From contig CBDBBO010000001.1 of assembly GCA_965203135.1 (NCBI GenBank), positions 930,001-994,000 on the forward strand: DNA of 64,000 nucleotides. Direction: 5' to 3'. Of this stretch, positions 40,312 through 49,280 are shown one piece after another. The notes beneath the pieces were generated by a model. That model did no database searches and was not told the origin of the DNA. It saw nothing but the letters and a program-made list of their open reading frames with translations. Source of the DNA: CATOSD01 sp965203135. GTDB lineage: Bacteria; Chloroflexota; Dehalococcoidia; Lucifugimonadales; CATOSD01. Every line of letters begins with the position of its first letter. The first letter of the stretch is position 1. The position numbers and the translations under genes are program-made.

Positions 40312-41949
40312 TCAGTCGGATCGCTCTTCGCGGCGATCCAGTCGTTCGAGAAGCTTCGCGATCTCTGCCGTGTTTTCAGCCGTTCTCGACGCCGGCATCT
40401 CTCCCAAGACGCGACGGGCGGCCTCGGGTTGGTCTCTGTCGAGCAGAGCCCTCGCGTATGCCAGGTAAGGCTGGGCCGGTTCGGTCTTTGCGGGGTGAGA
40501 GTGGAACCGCCAGAGAGTGTGTTCCGCCGCCGAAAAGTCATTGTTCGCCACATTGTATTCGATGATCTGGCCCGCCAGTGCTCCGGAATCTGACTGGGCC
40601 TCGAAAGCCCTGTTCAGATGTGCAAGCGCCACTTGACGCTCACCAGTAGACCACAGCAATCCGGCTTCCCTAAGTGCGTGAATGACCTTGTACCGTGGAT
40701 GCGCCGGCAGTACCACTCGAAAGTAACTCCGGCCCTCGTCGAAATCGAACTCCGGAGCGGGCGATCCGTTTTCCTCCATCGTTCGCCTGATCTTTGGGAG
40801 CCCCGTGCCGCGCCCTTCGGCCAGCCTCAGCTCCTTCAGAAACTCACCGATTCGCCGGTTTCTTGCGGGTATCGGAGGAACCCTGCCCTCCGGCTCCAGG
40901 TGGCGTCTCTCGATTCCCTGCTGCGGACCCGGGTAACTGATTATCTCCATCCGGTCCGGGTAAAGGTAGATCTTTGTCGGCTCAGGATTGTTGTCGTATG
41001 AACGATGGTACACCGCGTTGACGACGGCCTCCTCCATCGCTTCGTAAGGGTAAGCGACCGTTCGCTCTACTTCGGCCTCGCCCGGACGCTTTCTCAGCAT
41101 AACGTCGGCGAGCGAATTGAGATAGTCTACAGTGCGCTTGACCTGTTCGTTGAGAGGGCCTCCAATCGTTCGCTCTTCGATGAGGTCGCCTCCGGCGTCG
41201 TCACCGAACTGCACGATCTCGATACGAGCTCCCGGGAAGAAACTGTCGGGCGTCTCGTTGAAGAAGAGCACAGCGGAGTTTCGCGGCGCAAAGTGGTCGT
41301 TGAGACGGACGACCAATCGCATCTGCTGATAGAGGTCCGTGTCAGCGACGTTCACTCCTCCGCGCACCAGATCGCTCCGCACGTCGGCGAGGAATCTGCG
41401 AACAAGCAGGGGGGAGATGTGCCCCATCGTGGAAACCAGACTGCGGCGGTCGTCGAACGGAATTCTGGCAGCCTGTTCCATGAGCTGAGTAAGCGTCGTT
41501 CCGGTCGCCTCGATAGTTTCTGAACCCTGGCGGACGTAGTATGATCGCTCGGCGGCTTGTCCCCGTTTCGGGGCCTGGTAAGGGCGATTATCACCGCCGG
41601 GCGCCCAGACGATGAGAATGCTCTTGCCTTGGTACAGCTCCGGGAACATCAGCGGCTGATAGTCCGGATCGATGCGGTTGCACTGGCCTCGGACCTCTCG
41701 TTGGATCAGGTCTACGTCAAGCTCATCGAGACCACGCGGAGGCAAGACGGGCCGGCCGTCGTCATCGGACTCGATCCCCAGAACCACGTACCCGCCGTTC
41801 AGATTGAGCAGGTCGTTGGCGAACGCGCACACCGTCCGAACGGTCGAGTCTCTCACCGAGTCGTTCCACGTGGACTTGAACTCCCTTCGGCTATCTTCGA
41901 CTGAGCGGGAGTGGACCAGGTTGTCGATGTTGATGGGAATGCCCTGCAT
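40312..41949 (-). CDS. AlbA_2 (Schlafen-like) / RecG-C-like regulator with C-terminal helical repeats
   Basis: This 545-residue protein starts at ATG 41949. The N-terminal 130 residues are the AlbA_2 / Schlafen-like domain (VEDSRREFKSTWNDSVRDST, LNGGYVVLGIESDDDGRP). The middle contains the HATPase_c_4-like fold of divergent transcriptional regulators: YPYEAMEEAVVNAVYHRSYD, PTKIYLYPDRMEIISYPGP, and LKELRLAEGRGTGLPKIRR. A TPR-like C-terminus follows (from about 430, QVALAHLNRAFEAQ...). Such proteins are found as regulators and in defence islands; role unknown here. Confidence 0.82.
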   Translation of the reverse strand: MQGIPINIDNLVHSRSVEDSRREFKSTWNDSVRDSTVRTVCAFANDLLNLNGGYVVLGIESDDDGRPVLPPRGLDELDVDLIQREVRGQCNRIDPDYQPLMFPELYQGKSILIVWAPGGDNRPYQAPKRGQAAERSYYVRQGSETIEATGTTLTQLMEQAARIPFDDRRSLVSTMGHISPLLVRRFLADVRSDLVRGGVNVADTDLYQQMRLVVRLNDHFAPRNSAVLFFNETPDSFFPGARIEIVQFGDDAGGDLIEERTIGGPLNEQVKRTVDYLNSLADVMLRKRPGEAEVERTVAYPYEAMEEAVVNAVYHRSYDNNPEPTKIYLYPDRMEIISYPGPQQGIERRHLEPEGRVPPIPARNRRIGEFLKELRLAEGRGTGLPKIRRTMEENGSPAPEFDFDEGRSYFRVVLPAHPRYKVIHALREAGLLWSTGERQVALAHLNRAFEAQSDSGALAGQIIEYNVANNDFSAAEHTLWRFHSHPAKTEPAQPYLAYARALLDRDQPEAARRVLGEMPASRTAENTAEIAKLLERLDRREERSD

Positions 41950-42046
41950 GGGTCTATTCTACCACTAGTACACACGGCGGTTTGACAGGGTGCGGGGCGG
42001 CGTATAGATTGCGCGCATCCCCCATCTCTCGCAGGAGGCCAGGCCG

Positions 42047-42958
42047 ATGACGAATCGCAGCGTTCCCACCAGGCAGGAGGTGCTTTCGTACCTCAGAGAC
42101 CGGCGCAACTGGGGCAGATGGGGCGACAAGGGCGCCGCGGGCGCGATGAACCTGATCGACGACGCCAAGCGGCTGGCCGCGACGCGCCTGGTGCGAAAGG
42201 GCCGCGCCGTGTCGCTGAGCAGGCCGTTTCCGGTGCAGGCGTCGCCGGGCAATCCCAGGCCCGCCCACCACTACGTTACGCGCGGCGTGCGGGAGCCGGA
42301 CGGCGGCAGCGCCGGCGACTACTACGGCGTCGCCTTCCACGGCTGGGCCACCACCCACATCGACGCGCTCTCGCACGTGTGGGACAGCGAGGGCATGTGG
42401 GACGGCAAGGACCCGGACGAGGTGATCACCTTCAGCGGCTCGACCTACGGCTCGGTGGACAACTGGAGCGACGGCATCCTGACCCGCGGCGTGCTGCTGG
42501 ACGTGCCCGCGCACCGAGGCAAGCCGTACGTGACGCATGAGGAGCCGGTGCACGGCTGGGAGCTGGAGGACGTGGCCGCCGCTCAGGGCGTGGAGATAGC
42601 GCCCGGCGACGCGGTGATGGTGTACAGCGGACGCGAGGAGTACACGCGCAGCGTGGGCCACTGGGGGCCGTCGCCGCGGCCGGGGCTGCACGCCTCATGC
42701 CTGCCGTTCGTGCGCGACAACGACATCTCGATTCTGGGCTGGGACATGATGGACATCGTTCCCAACGAGTACGACGTGCCGTGGACCGTGCACGGGGCGA
42801 TATTCGCCTACGGCGTGGCGCTGCTGGACAACGCGCTGCTGGAGCCGCTGGCGGCGGCGTGCGCAGAGGAGGGCCGATACGAGTTCATGGTCACCATCAA
42901 CCCGCTGTACGTGGTGGGAGGCACCGGCTCGCCCGTGAACCCGATCGCGGTGTTCTAG
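42047..42958 (+). CDS. Cyclase family protein (kynurenine formamidase-like)
   Basis: This 303-residue protein starts at ATG 42047 with AGGAGG upstream. The metal-binding motif is variant: FHGWATTHIDALSHVWD, corresponding to HxGTHxDxPxH. Other signatures: RGVLLDVPAH, DAVMVYSGREEY, and GLHASCLPFVRDNDISILGW. Cyclase-family enzymes are zinc or manganese hydrolases of formamides, lactones or cyclic compounds. Beginning of a run of amide- and ring-hydrolysing genes up to 50690. Confidence 0.87.
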   Translation: MTNRSVPTRQEVLSYLRDRRNWGRWGDKGAAGAMNLIDDAKRLAATRLVRKGRAVSLSRPFPVQASPGNPRPAHHYVTRGVREPDGGSAGDYYGVAFHGWATTHIDALSHVWDSEGMWDGKDPDEVITFSGSTYGSVDNWSDGILTRGVLLDVPAHRGKPYVTHEEPVHGWELEDVAAAQGVEIAPGDAVMVYSGREEYTRSVGHWGPSPRPGLHASCLPFVRDNDISILGWDMMDIVPNEYDVPWTVHGAIFAYGVALLDNALLEPLAAACAEEGRYEFMVTINPLYVVGGTGSPVNPIAVF

Positions 42959-43013
42959 GGCGGATGAGTCAGGCCGTTCAGATTGGCTCCGTGCGATCGC
43001 CACTCCAGTATGG

Positions 43014-44423
43014 CTAGGTGAGCAGGCCGAGCGACGCGGTGGCGATGCCCAGGAACAGCAGGAATCCGAACACGTCCGTGGCGGTCGTCACGACCACCGC
43101 GGACGCCACCGCCGGGTCCTGTCCGATTCTTCGCAGGAACAGCGGCACCGCGGCGCCCACCGAGCCGGCGATGATCATGTTGCCCAGCATCGCAACGCCG
43201 AGCACCAGGCTCAGCCCCGGGTTCTGCTTCCAGACGAATGCGATGACAGCCACGAGCACTCCCAGCCAGATGCCGTGGAGCAGGCCGAGCAACGCCTCCC
43301 GCAGCAGGAGCCGCCGAGCCTCGACGCCGGCAAGCTCGCCGAGCGCGATCGCCCTCACGATGAGCGTGAGCGTCTGCGTGCCGCCGATGCCGCCCTGCCC
43401 GGCGACAACGGGCAGGAACGCCGCGAGCACGACCACCTGGGCCAGCGTCGACTCGAACAGCGCCACGGTGGCGGCGGCGAGGAACGTGGTGCCCAGGTTG
43501 ACGGTGAGCCAGGGCAAGCGGGTGCGGATCGAGCCGGTCAGCGGGCCGTCCACCGTCTCGCCGGCGACGTTCGCCACCTGCTGCATCTGGCGCGTGTCCT
43601 GCTCCACGGTGACGCCGAGCAGCGCGTCCGCCAGGATCACGCCCGTCAGCCGGCCGCCGTCGACCACCGGAAGCTGCGACAGGTTGTAGTGCCGCCGCAG
43701 CCGGGCACACTCCTCGGCCGGCGTGTCGGCGGTCACCGTGGCCACGATGGGCGACGCTACGTCGCGTATCGGCGTCGAGTCGTCGGCGAGGGCGAGATCC
43801 ACCATGCTCACCTGGCCAGCCAGGTCGCCGCCGCTGACCACGTAGACGTGCGTGAGCTTGTCTCGCGTCTCCGCCAGGTTCGCCAGGGTCCTCCGGGCGG
43901 CCTCCACCGGATCGTCCACGTCCACCGTCGGCAGCTCCGCGACCATGAGAGACCCCGCCGTGTCCGGCCCGTGGGCGAGCGCCTCTTCGTCGGCCAGCGG
44001 CTGTTCGAGAGACTCGGCCACGGCGCGTGGACGTAGAAAGGGAAGCCGCCGCAGCGTAGCCAGCGCCTGGGTCGGGTGAAGCTGGCCGAATACGAGGGAG
44101 AGCACCTTCACGCCGAGGCGTGTACCCACCCGTCCGGCCTCGACCGGGTTCATCTGCCTGAGCATCCAGGCGACCGTCTCCGGCGACATCACCCGGACCA
44201 TCGCCTCCCTGCTCTGCCGCGGAAGGCTTACCACGATGCTCCCCATGTCCGCAGGGTGCAGGTGGCGGATCAGCTCCCAGGCGGCGCTCTCCCGCCCCGC
44301 CTTGACGAGTTGCTGAACCTCTGTGGCGATTTCGTCCACCCTGTCCAGCGAAATCGCGATGGGCTGTCCGAGGCCGCCGTCGCTGGGCCGCGTTCTGTCG
44401 GGATTCATGGGATCGAATGCCAT
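43014..44423 (-). CDS. mgtE: Mg2+ transporter MgtE
   Basis: This 469-residue protein starts at ATG 44423, AGGAG 8 bp upstream. The N-domain (ELIRHLHPADMGSIVVSLPR) is followed by a pair of CBS domains (VYVVSGGDLAGQVSMVDLAL; HYNLSQLPVVDGGRLTGVIL) that sense Mg2+. The C-terminal five helices form the channel: AAFLPVVAGQGGIGGTQTLT, VAMLGNMIIAGSVGAAVPLF, TTATDVFGFLLFLGIA. All family landmarks are present. The gene is divergent from the amidohydrolase; no Mg2+ riboswitch was recognised in the short leader. Confidence 0.95.
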   Translation of the reverse strand: MAFDPMNPDRTRPSDGGLGQPIAISLDRVDEIATEVQQLVKAGRESAAWELIRHLHPADMGSIVVSLPRQSREAMVRVMSPETVAWMLRQMNPVEAGRVGTRLGVKVLSLVFGQLHPTQALATLRRLPFLRPRAVAESLEQPLADEEALAHGPDTAGSLMVAELPTVDVDDPVEAARRTLANLAETRDKLTHVYVVSGGDLAGQVSMVDLALADDSTPIRDVASPIVATVTADTPAEECARLRRHYNLSQLPVVDGGRLTGVILADALLGVTVEQDTRQMQQVANVAGETVDGPLTGSIRTRLPWLTVNLGTTFLAAATVALFESTLAQVVVLAAFLPVVAGQGGIGGTQTLTLIVRAIALGELAGVEARRLLLREALLGLLHGIWLGVLVAVIAFVWKQNPGLSLVLGVAMLGNMIIAGSVGAAVPLFLRRIGQDPAVASAVVVTTATDVFGFLLFLGIATASLGLLT

Positions 44424-44510
44424 TTGCCAACTCCTGGGCGCCGAACGTCGCGCGCCGCGTGGGAAGGGTGTCCGGCAGCGGCGCGCACTGGCGAAATAAC
44501 CACACATTAG

Positions 44511-44533
44511 TATAATCGGAGCGTCGGATTATA
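44511..44533. promoter_or_regulatory. Divergent -10 elements within a 7-bp inverted repeat
   Basis: TATAATC (44511-44517) and GATTATA (44527-44533) are perfect inverted repeats 9 bp apart. The first is a -10 for the amidohydrolase direction (-35 CTGGCG at 17 bp), the second for mgtE. The -35 boxes are weak. The palindrome could also be an operator. Confidence 0.45.
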
Positions 44534-44561
44534 CGCATCCCGAACGAGGAGGCGCTCGGCT

Positions 44562-45842
44562 ATGGACACACCTTCGACGACCGTTATCAGGGCCAAGACG
44601 CTTATCGACGGCACCGGCGCGCCGCCGCTGGAGCGTCCCGTCGTCGTGGTCGAGGACGGCGCAATCACCGCGGTGGGCCGGGAGGGCCAGGTGCGGCTTC
44701 CCGACAGGCCGGGCGTCCGCGAGCTGGACTACCCGGAGGGCTACCTGCTCCCCGGGCTGATCGACGCCCACACCCACCTGATGTTCGGCACGGTGGGCGA
44801 TCACGGCTACAACGACGGCCCCTACGAGACGGTGATCGACCGCGACACCGACGAGATAATGCTGCTGCGCGCGGCGCACAACACCCACATTCACCTCAGC
44901 GCGGGTGTGACCACGCTACGCGACTGCGGCGCGCGCAACCGCGTCACGTTCGACCTGCGCGAGGGTGCGCGGCAGGGGCTGGTGACCGCGCCGCGGCTGC
45001 TGCTGTCGGGCCGTCCGGTGACGATAACCGGCGGCCACTTCTTCTGGTGCAACGGTGAGGCGGACGGCGAGGACGGCGTGCGGGAGGCGGTGCGCCAGCT
45101 CATCAAGGAGGGGTCGGACTTCATCAAGATAATGGCGTCGGGCGGAGGCACCGCCATCACCGACAACCGCAAGCACTCCTACGGCGTCGGCGAACTGCGC
45201 GCCATCGTGGAGGAGGCGCACGTGCACGGCAAGCTCACCACCGCCCACTGCCTGGCGACGCAGAGCATGGTGAACGCGCTGGACGCGGGCGTGGACATGA
45301 TGGAGCACGGCGGTTTCATCGACCCCGACGGCTCTTACGTGTTCCGTCCGGAGGTCGCCGAGCGCATCGCCGAGCAGGGCATGTACGTCAGCCCGACCGT
45401 CCAGACGGGCTACCGCGGCAGAGAGGCGCTGCTGGAACAGGCCACAAGCGCCCCGCTAAACCCGGTGGAGCGGCTGCGGCTGGACGCGCTGCACGCCAAG
45501 TGCGAGAGCCAGGTGGAGTTTCTGGGCAGGCTGTGGAGCGAGTGGGACGTGAAGATAGTGGCGGGCACCGACGCCATCCAGACGTTCGGCGACTACTGCC
45601 TGGGGCTGGAGCTACAGAGCGAGGCCGGCATGAGCAACATGGAGGTGGTAAAGTCGGCGACAAGCGGGGCCGCCAAAGCTATCGGCATGGACGACCTGGT
45701 TGGTACGGTTAGCGTGGGGAAGGCGGCGGACCTGATAGTCGTCGACCGGGACCCGCTGCGGGACATCACCGCGCTGCGTACAATGTCCATGGTGATGCGC
45801 GACGGCAGAGTCATTACCCCGTACCGCTCGATGGAGGAGTGA
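44562..45842 (+). CDS. Metal-dependent amidohydrolase (imidazolonepropionase / prolidase-like)
   Basis: This 426-residue protein starts at ATG 44562 after GAGGAGG. TIM-barrel amidohydrolase motifs: LLPGLIDAHTHLMFG (HxH), VTTLRDCGARN, DFIKIMASGGGTAI with the bridging Lys, TTAHCLATQSMVNALDAGVD with His, and VAGTDAIQTFG with the catalytic Asp. Composite beta domain at the ends (VGKAADLIVVDRDPL). Substrate is probably a cyclic amide or dipeptide. Followed by DUF1801 with 5 bp between. Confidence 0.9.
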   Translation: MDTPSTTVIRAKTLIDGTGAPPLERPVVVVEDGAITAVGREGQVRLPDRPGVRELDYPEGYLLPGLIDAHTHLMFGTVGDHGYNDGPYETVIDRDTDEIMLLRAAHNTHIHLSAGVTTLRDCGARNRVTFDLREGARQGLVTAPRLLLSGRPVTITGGHFFWCNGEADGEDGVREAVRQLIKEGSDFIKIMASGGGTAITDNRKHSYGVGELRAIVEEAHVHGKLTTAHCLATQSMVNALDAGVDMMEHGGFIDPDGSYVFRPEVAERIAEQGMYVSPTVQTGYRGREALLEQATSAPLNPVERLRLDALHAKCESQVEFLGRLWSEWDVKIVAGTDAIQTFGDYCLGLELQSEAGMSNMEVVKSATSGAAKAIGMDDLVGTVSVGKAADLIVVDRDPLRDITALRTMSMVMRDGRVITPYRSMEE

Positions 45843-45847
45843 GACCG

Positions 45848-46327
45848 ATGGCACGCAAAGCACGCACGAAGCCAATGAAGGGCGGGAGGGACTACGGCAC
45901 CCTGGCGGCCGACGGGAAGACGGTGCTCCTGTCGGGCGGCAACCCGCAGATCGCCAAGGCGGACGGCGACGCGCCGGTGCAGGCGTACATCGCGGCCATG
46001 CCGGAGTGGAAGAGCGAGCTGGGCCGCCGCCTGGACGAGATCATCGTGCGCAACGCGCCCGGCGTGCGCAAGGCCGTGCGATGGAACTCGCCCTTTTACG
46101 GCGTCGAGGGCCAGGGCTGGTTCGTGAGCTACCATGTGTTCGCCCGCTACGTGAAGGTGACCTTCCTGAACGGCGCGGGGCTAAGCCCGGAACCGCCCGG
46201 CTCCGGCAAGGACCCGGACGCGCGCTGGGTCGACATCTACGAGGGTGGACTCGACGAGGAGCAGTTTGCCGAGTGGGTCCGCCAGTCGGCGGCCCTTCCC
46301 GGCTGGGAGGGTTTCGACACGCTGTGA
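45848..46327 (+). CDS. DUF1801 family protein
   Basis: This 159-residue protein starts at ATG 45848 (GGAGGAG 7 bp upstream). Typical DUF1801 (YdhG-like) pattern: VQAYIAAMPEWKSELGRRLD, RNAPGVRKAVRWNSPFYG, and YVKVTFLNGAGLSP. Function of the family is unknown; members are small soluble proteins, often of stress or metal context. It is translationally close to the amidohydrolase. Confidence 0.85.
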   Translation: MARKARTKPMKGGRDYGTLAADGKTVLLSGGNPQIAKADGDAPVQAYIAAMPEWKSELGRRLDEIIVRNAPGVRKAVRWNSPFYGVEGQGWFVSYHVFARYVKVTFLNGAGLSPEPPGSGKDPDARWVDIYEGGLDEEQFAEWVRQSAALPGWEGFDTL

Positions 46328-46403
46328 AGCTCGGAGCCGTGTGCGGCAACAGGCCACGCCCGCCGAGCGCGGACTGTCTTGTCTTCGAGCGGCGGCAGCG
46401 GCG

Positions 46404-46592
46404 CTAGAGGCCGTGCACTTCCCCGCGGGCGCGGACTTCGTCGTAGTCTTCGTACGCGACGAACTCCTCGAAGCCGGGCCTGCTCATGATCTTGAGCATC
46501 GCGCGCTCCAACTCCCGCTTTTCGGGCGTCCACTCGTAGGCCTTGACCCTGTCGTTACCGCCCTGCCGATAGCGAATGACCAGTCCTGCCAT
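46404..46592 (-). CDS. Small hypothetical protein
   Basis: 62 residues, ATG 46592 preceded by GGAGGGAGGACGAG, a good ribosome-binding site. Sequence MAGLVIRYRQGGNDRVKAYE.. is charged, soluble, without Cys or recognised motif. The ribosome-binding site is the main support. Confidence 0.5.
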   Translation of the reverse strand: MAGLVIRYRQGGNDRVKAYEWTPEKRELERAMLKIMSRPGFEEFVAYEDYDEVRARGEVHGL

Positions 46593-46865
46593 CTCGTCCT
46601 CCCTCCACGTGCTGAGTTTCTGCGCCTCGTTGTTGTAACGTTAATGTTTCCACCCTCGAAACACTGGTGTCTAGGTCACAGAATCGCAATTTCGGGCATT
46701 TCTGGACGTTCGAGTGTGTCAGCAGATTGTGGCGATCTCATGCCCGCGGGCATAGCCTCAGTGGTTGCCGAGCGTACGCGGCGGGTGGTACAACTTCCTG
46801 TGCAGCCTTGTCCGTCGGTCGCGTTGAGTGGAGCTATCGCCGTGTTTCCCACGCCGTCTTCAAAC

Positions 46866-47366
46866 ATGATCATGTCGTCGAACAACGGAATCACCTTCAT
46901 GTACCGCGCCGGCGGCATCGCCGTTCACAACGGCAGCCTTCTCGTCGAGATGGACATCGGCCACGGATTCTGCTTCGTGCCCGGCGGTCGCGTGGAGTAC
47001 GGCGAGAGCGCATTCCGGGCGTTGGAAAGGGAGATGTGCGAGGAGTTTGGCGAAAGCGTGAAGATCGGGCGACTCGTCGTCGTCGCGGACAACCTCTTCT
47101 ATCTCGACGGCCACCGCTTCCAGGAGATCGGACTGTACTTCACGGTCGAGTTCGTCTCCGGCTCGGAGATAACCGGGCGCATCGGCGCGTTCGAGGGCGC
47201 CGAACCCGACACGCTGTTCCAGTGGATACCCTTGGATGAACTGGATACAGCCAATCTCCTGCCCGCCTTCCTCCGGGAGCGCGTTCGGGAGCTTCCCAGA
47301 GAGCCTGAGTACGTGTCCCACCCTCAGGCCGGGCCTCTTCCAGGGCCGTCGCTGCCCGGCGGATGA
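46866..47366 (+). CDS. Nudix hydrolase
   Basis: This 166-residue protein probably starts at ATG 46866; ATG 46872 is equally possible because the ribosome-binding site is weak. Nudix box: FVPGGRVEYGESAFRALERE followed by MCEEFGE, all conserved Glu residues present. Upstream FMYRAGGIAVHNGSLLVEMD and downstream LGVVADN-like strands fit the fold. Substrate is some nucleoside-diphosphate derivative. Confidence 0.85.
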   Translation: MIMSSNNGITFMYRAGGIAVHNGSLLVEMDIGHGFCFVPGGRVEYGESAFRALEREMCEEFGESVKIGRLVVVADNLFYLDGHRFQEIGLYFTVEFVSGSEITGRIGAFEGAEPDTLFQWIPLDELDTANLLPAFLRERVRELPREPEYVSHPQAGPLPGPSLPGG

Positions 47367-47455
47367 TTGCGGCGGCCCGGCGCCCCAACTATATTTGATA
47401 GCGCGCGACCTGGCCGGAAGGCCGGAATCTACACACACCGGGGAAAGGGAAGGCG

Positions 47456-48838
47456 ATGACACGAGGCATGATGGACGTCGAGGCGCTGCGGTCTGCGGTC
47501 GCCGATGGCTCCGTGGACACGGTGATCCTGGCGTTCCCGGACCACTACGGCCGGCTGGTCGGCAAGCGGCTGGACGCCTCGTTCTTCCTCGCGGACGTGG
47601 AGGAGGGCACCCACGTCTGCGACTACCTTCTCACGGTGGACATGGAGATGGAGCCGGTAGAGGGCTACGAGTTCTCGAACTGGGAGCGCGGCTACGGAGA
47701 CCTGCGACTGGCCCCGGACCTGGAGACGATGCGGAGGCTGACGTGGCTGGACAGGACCGCGCTGGTGATGTGCGACGCCGAGCTGGAGCCGGGCGGCGGG
47801 CCGGTGGCCGTCGCGCCCCGCTCGATCCTGCGCCGGCAGGTGGAACGGCTGAGCAGCCGGGGGTTCGTCGCGAAGGCCGGGTCGGAGTTGGAGTACTACC
47901 AGTTCCGCACATCCTACGAGGACGCGGCGCGCGGCGGCTACCGGGACATGCGCGAGGCCGGCTGGTACATCGAGGACTACCAGCTTCTGCAGGGTTCCCG
48001 GACCGAGGACATGAACGGCGCGTTTCGCCGCCACCTCGCGGCGTCCGGGGTGCCCGTGGAATCGACCAAGGGAGAGTTCGGGCGCGGCCAGCACGAGCTG
48101 AACATACGCTACGCGCCGGTGCTGGAGATGGCGGACCGCCACCTGGTGCTGAAGCAGGCGGTGAAGGAGATCGCGGACCGGATGGGATGCAGCGTCACCT
48201 TCATGGCGAAGCCGGACGCCGACCAGGCCGGCTCCAGCTCCCACCTGCACCTGAGCCTGTGGGCCGACAGGAACGGCCAGGAAGTCAACGCTTTCGCCGG
48301 GGACGGCGACCTCGCCGGCATCGCCTGCTCGGACGAGTTCCGCTGGTTCCTGAGCGGGTGGATGCGCTACGCGGCGGAGATGATGGTGTGCTACGCGCCG
48401 ACAGTGAACTCGTACAAGCGCTTCATGGCCAGGAGCTGGGCGCCGACGGCGCTGGCCTGGGCGCCCGACAACCGCACCGCCGGATTCCGGGTCGTGGGCG
48501 CGGGACCGGGCCTGCGTATCGAGTGCAGGATTCCGGGCGCGGACGTGAACCCCTACCTGGCCTATTCGGCGGCCATCGCGTCGGGGCTGGCAGGCATCGA
48601 GCAGCACATCGAGCCGCCGCCCGCGTACATCGGCGACGTGTACTCCGCGCCCTCCGAGACGATGCTGCCGCGCAGCCTGGAGGCCGCAGTCGAGGCGTTC
48701 AGCGGCAGCGAGCTTGCGCGCTCCGCGTTCGGCGCGGACGTGGTGGCGCACTACGCGCACTTCTTCGCCAGCGAGGCGGAGGCCTACCGGCGCGCCGTGA
48801 CGGACTGGGAGCGCGCCCGCTACTTCGAGCGCATCTAG
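47456..48838 (+). CDS. Glutamine synthetase family ligase (gamma-glutamyl-amine type)
   Basis: This 460-residue protein has beta-grasp GS_N (residues 15-95, VILAFPDHYGRLVGKRLDA) and the catalytic GS_C domain: AKAGSELEYYQFRT, FGRGQHELNIRYAPV, VTFMAKPDADQAGSSSHLHL, APTVNSYKRF, NRTAGFRVVG and RIECRIPGADVNPYLAYSA. Sequence is of the GlnA3/PuuA-like divergent type rather than the assimilatory enzyme, and the neighbours (VOC, amidase) suggest gamma-glutamylation of an amine in catabolism. Confidence 0.88.
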   Translation: MTRGMMDVEALRSAVADGSVDTVILAFPDHYGRLVGKRLDASFFLADVEEGTHVCDYLLTVDMEMEPVEGYEFSNWERGYGDLRLAPDLETMRRLTWLDRTALVMCDAELEPGGGPVAVAPRSILRRQVERLSSRGFVAKAGSELEYYQFRTSYEDAARGGYRDMREAGWYIEDYQLLQGSRTEDMNGAFRRHLAASGVPVESTKGEFGRGQHELNIRYAPVLEMADRHLVLKQAVKEIADRMGCSVTFMAKPDADQAGSSSHLHLSLWADRNGQEVNAFAGDGDLAGIACSDEFRWFLSGWMRYAAEMMVCYAPTVNSYKRFMARSWAPTALAWAPDNRTAGFRVVGAGPGLRIECRIPGADVNPYLAYSAAIASGLAGIEQHIEPPPAYIGDVYSAPSETMLPRSLEAAVEAFSGSELARSAFGADVVAHYAHFFASEAEAYRRAVTDWERARYFERI

Positions 48839-48858
48839 CGCGCGAGAAAGGACCATCA

Positions 48859-49263
48859 ATGGAACCGCGAATCAGCATCATCACCCTGGGAGTGACAGAC
48901 CTGCCCCGCTCCATCGAGTTCTACCGGAACGGGCTCGGGTTGCCCCTCCGCCACGAGGAGGACACCGAGTCCATCGCGTTCTTCGAGCTGCGCGGCACGT
49001 GGCTGGCGCTGTACCCCCGCGACGCCCTGGCGGACGATGCCGGCGTGCCGACGGAGGGCAGCGGCTTTTCGGGCGTGACCCTGGCGCACAACGTCCGCAC
49101 GCGGGAGGAGGTGGACGCCGTGTTGGCGGAGGCGGTGGCCGCGGGCGCCACGCTGATCAAGCCGGCGCAGGACGTGTTCTGGGGCGGCTACTCCGGCTAC
49201 TTCGCCGACCCGGAGGGCTACCTGTGGGAAGTCGCCTGGAACCCCTATTTCTCAATCGAGTGA
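48859..49263 (+). CDS. VOC family protein (glyoxalase/dioxygenase-like)
   Basis: This 134-residue protein starts at ATG 48859 (AAAGGA upstream). Two beta-alpha-beta-beta-beta modules: ITLGVTDLPRSIEFYRNGLG and the C-terminal WGGYSGYFADPEGYLWEVAW. The final Glu (WEV) is a typical metal ligand. Function within the superfamily not determined. Confidence 0.88.
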   Translation: MEPRISIITLGVTDLPRSIEFYRNGLGLPLRHEEDTESIAFFELRGTWLALYPRDALADDAGVPTEGSGFSGVTLAHNVRTREEVDAVLAEAVAAGATLIKPAQDVFWGGYSGYFADPEGYLWEVAWNPYFSIE

Positions 49264-49280
49264 GCTGACGGAGGTACGAA

